From Puniceicoccales bacterium (GTDB lineage Bacteria; Verrucomicrobiota; Verrucomicrobiia; Opitutales; LL51): a DNA stretch of 8,646 nucleotides. The notes below the pieces were generated by a model. It was not told where the DNA came from, made no database searches, and worked only from the letters and a program-made list of their open reading frames with translations. Positions 1 to 5,030 of this stretch are shown one piece after another. Location of the stretch: positions 1 through 8,646 of the forward strand of contig JAIRLD010000108.1 of NCBI GenBank assembly GCA_031259665.1, written 5' to 3'. Position 1 is the first letter of the stretch. Each line of letters begins with the position of its first letter. The position numbers and the translations under genes were made by a program.

Positions 1-110
1 CGGGCCGGCCTAGGTTGGTATTGTTGTCTCTGACTCCTTGGGGGGGGTGGGGGGGACCCCCACAGCAGCTTCCTTGCGGGAATCCGGAGGGCAGAGCCCT
101 CTGAGCAACT
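1..110 (+). repeat. Decayed end of a hairpin-repeat block (modules F tail and G)
   Basis: This stretch aligns by eye with 4631-4748, the end of repeat block 2. Bases 1-45 resemble the right arm of module F and its GACTCCTTG trailer. A G-rich hairpin follows at 47-53/57-63 with loop GGA. A second hairpin lies at 85-92/96-103, also of the GGGC-loop-GCCC type, with one G86-T102 wobble. The same two hairpins occur near 4681-4699 and 4721-4741, with different stem bases that still pair. The block probably continues upstream of the window and would lie downstream of the preceding gene. From 111 to 235 I see no gene. Confidence 0.75.
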
Positions 111-235
111 TACAAAAAAAAGCTTGACAAGGATGAAGAAATTAAAAGGGCTAAGTAGAAATCGATCTTAGTCTGCAGGTTTTTTGTTAAGTTGTTCTCT
201 TTAGGCCGCGTTGTCGGTGTTCTGTGGAGAGAAAC

Positions 236-307
236 ATGATAGGGACTAGACAGTCGAGAAAATTTTGTTACAATGTAATTTATAAGCGATGTATTTTAAA
301 GATTTAA
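236..307 (+). CDS. Possible 23-aa upstream ORF overlapping the nuclease start
   Basis: ATG at 236 is preceded by GGAGAG at 226-231, a good Shine-Dalgarno match at normal spacing. The frame runs 23 codons and stops at TAA 305-307, 19 bases inside the beta-CASP nuclease gene and in a different frame. The peptide begins MIGTRQSRKFCYN and resembles no family I know. It may be a translated leader that feeds ribosomes to the nuclease gene, whose own ATG has no Shine-Dalgarno, or it may be chance. The candidate promoter at 247-274 would lie inside it, so both cannot be used in the same transcript. Confidence 0.25.
   Translation: MIGTRQSRKFCYNVIYKRCILKI
247..274 (+). promoter_or_regulatory. Candidate sigma70-type promoter for the nuclease gene
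   Basis: TAGACA (247-252) and TACAAT (269-274) are separated by 16 bp, each one mismatch from the TTGACA and TATAAT consensus. Transcription would start near 281-283, leaving a leader of only 6-8 nt before ATG 289. That would suit the missing Shine-Dalgarno. The call rests on pattern alone. Confidence 0.3.
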
Positions 308-1656
308 ATCCGGAGTGTGATATTGGTGCCAATTGCCATTACGTAAAAATTGGACCATTCAATGTAGTAGTTGATGCAGGGATGAGCCCCAAGGAAGCCG
401 GATTGAACGCGCTCCCTAACTTTTCTGAAATTCCACCGGGTTCGCTCGATTTTATTGTCGCAACCCATTGTCACCTGGATCATATCGGTGCAATTCCCAT
501 TCTGGTGCGCGACCAGCCCCAAGCGCGACTACTGGCAACTCCCCAATCTCGGGAACTTATGCCCGTTTTACTTGAGAATAGTTATACCGTAATGAAGCAT
601 CAACGCAAAGAATTGGGCATCAAAGAATATCCACTTTTTGAGTTGGATGAAATTACTCGACTCAATGAGCATCTTTTTGAGATGAAGTACGATGTTCAGC
701 GCACATTCCGTAAGGGTAACGATAAAATTGACATTGAGTTTTTCGATGCAGGACACGTATCGGGAGCAGGTGGTGTAATGTTGGAATACAAACACCGGAA
801 AATATTTTTTACGGGAGATGTGCTGTTCCGTAAACAGAAAATTCTTCCCGGAGGACAGTGGCCAGAAGAAAAAGTCGATACACTAATCATGGAAACAACG
901 CGCGGAGCTACGGAACGTACGGAACAAAAACAAGTTTCGTTGGAAATCGAACGCCTCATCACAACCATTCAACATACTTTACAAAAAGATGGATCCGTCC
1001 TCATCCCAACCTTTGCTTTTGGGCGTGTCCAAGAAATTTTGACTTTATTGCACGAGGCGGTAAAAGTAAAGAAAATTGATAAAAAAGTCCCTATCATATG
1101 TTCCGGTTTAGGCCTAGCGATCGTGGATACCTTTGACGAAATCGCCAAAAAACATCCTTCGCTAACCTTTCGCAAAAGTATCCTCAAAGACCTCGGTGTT
1201 ATCTCTCTGAATCGGACAAAGTACTTAAAACCAGGCGACGAACCAGCAAAACCAACGATCTTTGTCGTAAGCAGTGGCATGATGGTCGAAAATACACCCT
1301 CCTATAATATTGCAGCATGCCTCCTGGGAAACACAAAAAATAGCATCTGCTTTGTGGGTTACTGCGATCCAGACACGCCAGGAGGACGCTTACTAAAAGC
1401 AGATAAGGGTTCAAATTTTCTATTTTCAGCACTCAATTATTCCACTTCCGTACGCGCAAATATCGAACGCTTTGATTTGAGTGGTCACGCAGATCGTAAC
1501 GAACTACTGCAGGCTGCCATTAACCTCGATCCTCGTACAATCGTTTTAACCCATGGCAATGAAGATTCCCGTAACTGGTTCTTCGACGAACTCCTCTCCA
1601 ATGCTCCCCATATCACAGTACTTAGCCCAGAGGTTATGAAAGAATATAATATCTAA
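289..1656 (+). CDS. MBL-fold/beta-CASP RNA-processing ribonuclease (YSH1/CPSF73-like)
   Basis: A 455-aa zinc-dependent hydrolase of the metallo-beta-lactamase superfamily, in the RNA-processing beta-CASP branch (COG1236-like). By family it should cut or trim RNA in the cytoplasm. All signature residues are visible: motif 2 H60-x-H62-x-D64-H65 (THCHLDHIGA), motif 3 H156 (DAGHVSG), motif 4 D177 (FTGDVLF), beta-CASP motif A E202 (IMETTRG), motif B H400 (LSGHADR) and motif C H422 (LTHGNED). The beta-CASP insert lies roughly at residues 200-400. Length is close to compact bacterial members such as the Thermus enzyme. No C-terminal KH domain is present. An in-frame TAA at 283-285 rules out any longer start, and CDIGANCHYV near residue 10 is the expected first strand, so ATG 289 is firm although no Shine-Dalgarno precedes it. 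The gene appears monocistronic and is followed within 6 bases by hairpin block 1. RNA targets cannot be read from sequence. Confidence 0.93.
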   Translation: MYFKDLNPECDIGANCHYVKIGPFNVVVDAGMSPKEAGLNALPNFSEIPPGSLDFIVATHCHLDHIGAIPILVRDQPQARLLATPQSRELMPVLLENSYTVMKHQRKELGIKEYPLFELDEITRLNEHLFEMKYDVQRTFRKGNDKIDIEFFDAGHVSGAGGVMLEYKHRKIFFTGDVLFRKQKILPGGQWPEEKVDTLIMETTRGATERTEQKQVSLEIERLITTIQHTLQKDGSVLIPTFAFGRVQEILTLLHEAVKVKKIDKKVPIICSGLGLAIVDTFDEIAKKHPSLTFRKSILKDLGVISLNRTKYLKPGDEPAKPTIFVVSSGMMVENTPSYNIAACLLGNTKNSICFVGYCDPDTPGGRLLKADKGSNFLFSALNYSTSVRANIERFDLSGHADRNELLQAAINLDPRTIVLTHGNEDSRNWFFDELLSNAPHITVLSPEVMKEYNI

Positions 1657-1661
1657 ATTCC

Positions 1662-1956
1662 CTAAGGGCTACATGCCCTTAGAATCCCTGCCAGGGGATC
1701 CATCCCCTGGACCTGGATTTGCGGATTGATCCAGTGGCAATGCCACTGGATCAATCCGCAGAAGGTCCAACCCTTGACCTTGCGGCCAAGCCCATGCGCA
1801 TTGCGCATGGGCTTGGCCACAAAGAAAAGTCAAAGAGTTTATTCTTGACCTAGCGGCCGAGCCCGGCGCGTTCCGCGCCGGACTCGGCCGCAGAATGAGG
1901 TCAAGGAGTCTCTGACTCCTTGCGGGAGTCCAGAGGGCGGAGCCCTCTGGTCAACC
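1662..1956 (+). repeat. Hairpin-repeat block 1 (modules A-B-C-E-F-G)
   Basis: A string of inverted repeats starts 5 bases after the nuclease stop codon. A: 1662-1669/1675-1682, perfect 8 bp. B: 1691-1699/1702-1710, perfect. C: 1721-1739/1741-1759, perfect 19 bp with a one-base centre. E: 1784-1800/1802-1818, perfect 17 bp. F: 1853-1870/1874-1891, 18 bp with one C-A mismatch, framed by CTTGACCT (1844-1851) and AGGTCAAG (1898-1905). G: GGAGTC/GACTCC at 1905-1919, a second pairing of GACTCC with GGAGTC at 1925-1930, then 1930-1938/1942-1950 with loop GGA. No stem is followed by a T-tract, so these are not textbook Rho-independent terminators on the + strand. Modules A, B and C recur in the same order at 4228 and 8512. 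Likely a REP/BIME-like or MITE-like family acting at transcript 3' ends; the role is inferred. Confidence 0.9.
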
Positions 1957-1983
1957 GGAGCCCCAGAACAGCCTCTTTTACCC

Positions 1984-1992
1984 TGTGGACAA
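1984..1992 (-). promoter_or_regulatory. DnaA-box-like site upstream of nrdD
   Basis: TGTGGACAA on the + strand reads TTGTCCACA on the - strand. That equals the box used by some high-GC bacteria and is one base off the strict E. coli TTATNCACA form. It lies about 150 bp before nrdD. DnaA controls nrdAB in E. coli, so a role is conceivable, but a single 9-mer can occur by chance. Confidence 0.3.
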
Positions 1993-2081
1993 GTTTTAAG
2001 AAAACGTTGGAAATGAGTTATTTTCTTGGCAAGATTGATGTGAATAAGTTTTTGAAAAAAGTTCTCGTATTTCGATCGAAA

Positions 2082-2129
2082 ATACTATATATTCCATACA
2101 GTTTAGTTTGAAACAACTAAATATAGTAT
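2082..2129 (+). promoter_or_regulatory. Tandem NrdR-like boxes in the nrdD promoter region
   Basis: NrdR is the zinc-ribbon/ATP-cone repressor of ribonucleotide reductase genes. Its 16-bp site is close to acaCwAtATaTwGtgt and usually occurs as a pair about three helical turns apart. Box 1 (2082-2097) has core CTATATATT and matches about 12 of 16 positions, with a weak right end. Box 2 (2114-2129) has core CTAAATATAG, matches about 12 of 16, and includes every strongly conserved core base. Their core C residues are at 2085 and 2117, exactly 32 bp apart. A perfect 7-bp inverted repeat (2102-2108/2115-2121) overlaps box 2. The sites lie 14-61 bp before the ATG, where binding would block transcription. 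Exact -35/-10 elements could not be placed in this AT-rich stretch. Confidence 0.72.
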
Positions 2130-2142
2130 AAATTTAAAAATT

Positions 2143-4227
2143 ATGATAAAATCTATTTTTAATCGGAATGCAAAAATGGATATGCAAATGCTTCGGAAAA
2201 CGGAGCTTATGCAACGTGTATATAATGTATTTTTTGAGGTTGGTAAGACAACGGGCGAATTCGGTTCTGAAGTTGCTTGGTCGCTTGCGGACGAAGTCAT
2301 TAGGGGGTTGAAGAGCAATAAAGTCGATTCTTTTTCCATCGTGGAGAATGAGATCGAGGTTGTGTTGCTGCGGTCACCGTATCATGCCAGTGCGAAAAGC
2401 GTTATTGTAGCGCGCGATCGTCGGGATCACGTTTCCAAGTTGGTGCGGCAGGCTGAAATTAATCGGGTCGACCAGTATTTATCGAAGCTCGATTGGGAAG
2501 TCCGCGAAAGCAGTAACATGGGTTATTCTTTGCAGGGTTTGAATCACTATTTATCGGGAACGATCAGTCAGAATTATTGGCTCAATAAGGTTTATCCGGA
2601 GCGGATTCAGGAGGCTCATGAATCCGGAGATTTTCATTTACACGATTTGACGCAGCTTTCCGTGTATTGTGTTGGCTGGGATCTTACCGATTTATTGCGG
2701 GAGGGTTTTTGCGGTGTCCAAGGAAAATTGGAGGCAAAACCGCCTAAACACTTTCGCACAGCATTGGGGCAGGTTGTCAACTTTTTTTATACGTTACAAG
2801 GGGAGGCCGCCGGAGCTCAGGCATTCTCGAATTTCGATACGTTACTGGCACCCTTCATTTACTACGATCAATTGGATGAGCAGATGGTGGAACAGGCGCT
2901 GCAGGAGTTTATTTTTAACATCAACGTGCCGACCCGTGCTGGATTTCAGACTCCGTTCACAAATGTTACGTTGGATTTGTTTTGTCCAGAACATTTGGCG
3001 AATGAGCCCGTGATCGTTAACGGAGAACGCCAGGAAAAAACATACCGGGAATTTCAACGGGAAATGGATATTTTTAACCGCGTATTTTTCCGTGTTATGT
3101 CGCAGGGTGATGCCCATGGCCGGGTGATGACCTTCCCCATTCCAACCATTAATCTTACAAAGGATTTCGATTGGGATAACGAAAATCTCAAAGGGCTATG
3201 GGAAATGACTGGAAAATATGGTATCCCCTACTTTTCGAATTTCATCAATTCTGACATGAAGCCAGAAGATGCCCGTTCCATGTGTTGCCGGTTGCGCATC
3301 GACAATACCCAACTGGAAAGGCGCGGTGGCGGGTTGTTTGGAGCGAATCCATTGACCGGAAGCGTCGGGGTTGTAACTATCAATTTGCCGCGCATTGCCT
3401 ATCTCGCTCAGGATGAAGGTGAGTTTTTGGAACGACTGGCGGCCATAATGGATCTGGCGGCGGAAAGTCTGGAAATTAAACGGACGCTATTGGAAAAATT
3501 GACCAATGCCAATTTATACCCCTACACGACGTTCTATTTGAAAGATATTAAAAAACGTTTCGGTTGTTACTGGAAAAATCACTTTTCAACGATCGGTATT
3601 GTTGGCATGAACGAAGCCTGTTTAAACCTCTTCGGCGAAACAATCACAACGGAAAATGGAAAGGCGTTTGCCCTGATGGTACTTGATTTTATGCGCCAAA
3701 AAATCGTAAAATTTCAGCAAGCGACGGGCAATCATTTTAATCTGGAAGCGACCCCGGCGGAAAGTACTTCCTACCGCTTGGCCCTGAAAGATAAAAATAA
3801 ATTCGGTATCAAAATTATTGATGCCAGCGCGAGCGATGTGCCGTTTTATACCAATTCCGTACATGTTCCCGTCAATTATATGGACGATCTCTTTGGGCTT
3901 TTGGAGCACCAGGACGAATTGCAAACCAAGTTTACGGGTGGAACGGTGGTCCATTGCTTCCTGGGCGAACGCATCTATGATGTGGATATTGTAAAAAATT
4001 TGGTGCGAAAAATCGCTAACAATTATAAGCTGCCTTACTTTTCACTGACGCCAACCTTTTCGATCTGTTCAGAACATGGCTATCTGCCGGGAGAACAGAA
4101 AATTTGCCCCCATTGCAGCGCGAAAACGGAAGTTTATTCGCGGGTGGTCGGCTATTTGAGACCGGTACAACAGTGGAACGATGGAAAACAGGCGGAGTTT
4201 TCAATGCGGAAAATGTTGAAGTTTTAG
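2143..4227 (+). CDS. nrdD: Anaerobic (class III) ribonucleoside-triphosphate reductase
   Basis: A 694-aa glycyl-radical enzyme that reduces ribonucleoside triphosphates to dNTPs without oxygen. The glycyl radical site is G670 in SRVVGYLRPVQQWN. The radical-cysteine motif MCCR is at 380-383, and C176 in VYCVGWDL corresponds to the second active-site cysteine. A zinc site near the C-terminus is formed by C642-x2-H645 and C655-x2-C658. The N-terminal ~95 residues align with an ATP-cone: the start MIKS and the tail (LADEVIRGL ... HASAKSVIVARDRR) fit. However, the hallmark VxKRDG...F segment is replaced by FNRNAKMDMQM, so nucleotide binding there is doubtful. ATG 2143 is chosen because MIKS is the usual beginning of ATP-cone reductases and no earlier start exists before the in-frame stop at 2104. 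The Shine-Dalgarno is poor. No nrdG activase is adjacent; one must be encoded elsewhere if the enzyme works. NrdR-like boxes lie just upstream. Confidence 0.95.
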   Translation: MIKSIFNRNAKMDMQMLRKTELMQRVYNVFFEVGKTTGEFGSEVAWSLADEVIRGLKSNKVDSFSIVENEIEVVLLRSPYHASAKSVIVARDRRDHVSKLVRQAEINRVDQYLSKLDWEVRESSNMGYSLQGLNHYLSGTISQNYWLNKVYPERIQEAHESGDFHLHDLTQLSVYCVGWDLTDLLREGFCGVQGKLEAKPPKHFRTALGQVVNFFYTLQGEAAGAQAFSNFDTLLAPFIYYDQLDEQMVEQALQEFIFNINVPTRAGFQTPFTNVTLDLFCPEHLANEPVIVNGERQEKTYREFQREMDIFNRVFFRVMSQGDAHGRVMTFPIPTINLTKDFDWDNENLKGLWEMTGKYGIPYFSNFINSDMKPEDARSMCCRLRIDNTQLERRGGGLFGANPLTGSVGVVTINLPRIAYLAQDEGEFLERLAAIMDLAAESLEIKRTLLEKLTNANLYPYTTFYLKDIKKRFGCYWKNHFSTIGIVGMNEACLNLFGETITTENGKAFALMVLDFMRQKIVKFQQATGNHFNLEATPAESTSYRLALKDKNKFGIKIIDASASDVPFYTNSVHVPVNYMDDLFGLLEHQDELQTKFTGGTVVHCFLGERIYDVDIVKNLVRKIANNYKLPYFSLTPTFSICSEHGYLPGEQKICPHCSAKTEVYSRVVGYLRPVQQWNDGKQAEFSMRKMLKF

Positions 4228-4420
4228 CTAAGGGCTACTACTCGCCCTTAGAATTCTCGCCAGGAGGCACCACCTCCTGGACTTGGATTTGCGGTTTGAT
4301 TCAGTGGCGATGCCACTGAATCAAGCCGCAAGGGGGCCGGAGGTTTGCCCCGCGGCTTACGCCGCGGGGCGGGCCTGAAAGAGTGGCCGAGTCCATGTGC
4401 GATGCGCGTGGACTCGGCCA
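4228..4420 (+). repeat. Hairpin-repeat block 2, first part (modules A-B-C-D-E)
   Basis: The block begins on the base after the nrdD stop codon. A: 4228-4235/4244-4251, perfect. B: 4260-4267/4273-4280, CCAGGAGG with CCTCCTGG, whereas block 1 has CCAGGGGA with TCCCCTGG; two pairs have changed on both sides. C: 4291-4308/4312-4329, with one T4295-G4325 wobble and a C-G to T-A paired change relative to block 1. D: 4347-4356/4361-4370, perfect GCCCCGCGGC stem, loop TTAC. E: 4385-4400/4404-4419, 16 bp with wobbles T4396-G4408 and T4398-G4406. The orientation relative to the upstream gene is the same as in block 1. Confidence 0.9.
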
Positions 4421-4515
4421 ACAATTTTAGGGAGTACCTTTATTAAAAACAGACAATTTACGCGCCAATCTTGTGTAAATTGCACAGGGTTTGCGCAATT
4501 AAAAAAAATAAAGAG
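4421..4515. other. AT-rich spacer inside block 2, with overlapping inverted repeats
   Basis: This AT-rich stretch interrupts the GC-rich array between two copies of module E. It holds CAATTTAC (4454-4461) pairing with GTAAATTG (4475-4482), and AATTGC (4479-4484) pairing with GCAATT (4495-4500). The two stems share bases 4479-4482, so only one can form fully at a time. No convincing ORF is present. It could be the core of a small inserted element, a small RNA, or simply unique sequence between two repeat insertions. Confidence 0.5.
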
Positions 4516-4552
4516 TGGCCCAGCCTATGCACATCGTGCATAGGCTGGGCCA
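4501..4552 (-). terminator. Possible Rho-independent terminator reading on the - strand
   Basis: Read on the - strand, the perfect 17-bp stem 4516-4532/4536-4552 (loop of 3) is followed by CTCTTTATTTTTTTT. This is the only stem in the window followed by a T-rich run. No - strand gene precedes it here, so it could stop antisense transcription running away from dnaA, or the match could be accidental because the stem is also repeat module E. Confidence 0.35.
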
Positions 4553-4760
4553 GTAAACAAAAAAGAGCCCCCGCGGCGTAGCCGCGGGGGCAAACCTTAA
4601 CCTTGCGGCCGGCCTCCGTCGCATTCTGCGCCGGGCTCGGCCGCACAAGGAGGTCAAGGAGTCTGCGACTCCTTGCGGGGTGTGGGGCGGAGCCCCACAA
4701 ATAAGCCTCCTTGCGGGAGTCCAGAGGGCGGAGCTCTCTGGGCAACCTCCTTGTGGGAGG
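4516..4760 (+). repeat. Hairpin-repeat block 2, second part (modules E-D-F-G-G)
   Basis: E: 4516-4532/4536-4552, perfect 17 bp. D: 4567-4577/4581-4591, perfect 11 bp, one pair longer than the D copy at 4347. F: 4605-4623/4627-4644, imperfect, framed by CCTTG (4601-4605) and CAAGG (4646-4650). G: GGAGTC/GACTCC at 4658-4672, then 4681-4688/4692-4699 (loop GGA) and 4721-4729/4733-4741 (loop GGA, one G4727-T4735 wobble). A last small stem lies at 4746-4750/4756-4760. The E-D order mirrors the D-E order of the first part across the AT-rich spacer. The block ends just before the DnaA-box region of dnaA. Confidence 0.88.
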
Positions 4761-4765
4761 AAAAG

Positions 4766-4800
4766 TTATTCACATTGAAATGTTAGCAACTTGTGGATAT
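4766..4800. promoter_or_regulatory. Inverted pair of DnaA boxes upstream of dnaA (dnaA autoregulation or origin)
   Basis: TTATTCACA (4766-4774, + strand) matches the DnaA box consensus TTATNCACA exactly. TGTGGATAT (4792-4800) reads ATATCCACA on the - strand, one mismatch. They face each other 17 bp apart in the AT-rich stretch 4761-5022 before dnaA. This arrangement is common both at dnaA promoters under autoregulation and at dnaA-linked replication origins. Only two good boxes are visible, so a full origin is not shown. No promoter could be placed with confidence in 4761-5022. A 6-bp inverted repeat ATAAGT/ACTTAT lies at 4957-4974. Confidence 0.5.
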
Positions 4801-4886
4801 TTTGATATCTGACAGAATTTTTCTTGGAGCTATTTTTGTTTTCGGGGCTTTGTAAGGTACGCTGAAATGTTTTCCGAAAAAAATTC

Positions 4887-5030
4887 ATGGTCAATTTTGG
4901 TAGTATTTATGCCGATTTTTATGGAACACCCAAAAAGTGGGGCAATTTTTTAATTGATAAGTTCGAAGACTTATTTGATCTATGGGGAGCTTCGTGGGTA
5001 TGGAATTTACCGGAGGTGAAATGTGAATAA
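4887..5030 (+). CDS. Possible 47-aa Trp/Phe-rich small protein overlapping the dnaA start
   Basis: ATG 4887 opens a 47-codon frame ending at TAA 5028-5030, so it overlaps the first 8 bases of dnaA in another frame. The peptide starts MVNFGSIYADFYGTPKKWGN and contains four Trp (W18, W33, W37, W39) and many Phe, Tyr and Asp; it has no signal peptide or membrane segment. I recognise no family. The dnaA Shine-Dalgarno lies inside its last codons (NLPEVK), so its translation would be coupled to dnaA translation. It has no Shine-Dalgarno of its own. It could be a regulatory leader peptide, a real small protein, or a chance frame in AT-rich DNA. Confidence 0.38.
   Translation: MVNFGSIYADFYGTPKKWGNFLIDKFEDLFDLWGASWVWNLPEVKCE
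5012..5019 (+). promoter_or_regulatory. Strong ribosome binding site that selects the dnaA GTG start
   Basis: GGAGGTGA is the best Shine-Dalgarno in the window. From GGAGG there are 6 bases to GTG 5023 but 15 to the next in-frame ATG (5032), which favours GTG. An ATG at 5021 overlaps the GTG but is followed at once by TGA. Confidence 0.8.

Noticed and set aside
124..129. Perfect TTGACA as a -35 element for the nuclease gene
   Set aside because: At 16-18 bp spacing the downstream bases are AGGGCT-like, with no usable -10 element.
1662..1830. Rho-independent terminator of the nuclease gene
   Set aside because: Stems are strong, but each is followed by mixed or A-rich sequence on the + strand instead of a T-tract.
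1662..1956. CRISPR array or tRNA cluster, suggested by closely spaced repeats and stems
   Set aside because: The stems are different modules rather than one identical repeat with unique spacers, and no cloverleaf or anticodon arm can be drawn.
1920..2111. 63-codon + strand open frame between block 1 and nrdD, with a shorter version from ATG 2013
   Set aside because: The first half is repeat sequence and the second half covers the NrdR-like boxes and promoter; no Shine-Dalgarno and no family resemblance.
4470..4490. Additional DnaA boxes around TGTGTAAAT and AATTGCACA
   Set aside because: The first has one mismatch in a weak context and the second about three; both are better explained by the overlapping inverted repeats there.
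4458..4745. 95-codon - strand open frame in repeat block 2
   Set aside because: Its sequence is translation of palindromic repeat modules (Arg/Pro/Ala-rich), and the repeats explain the DNA better than a protein does.
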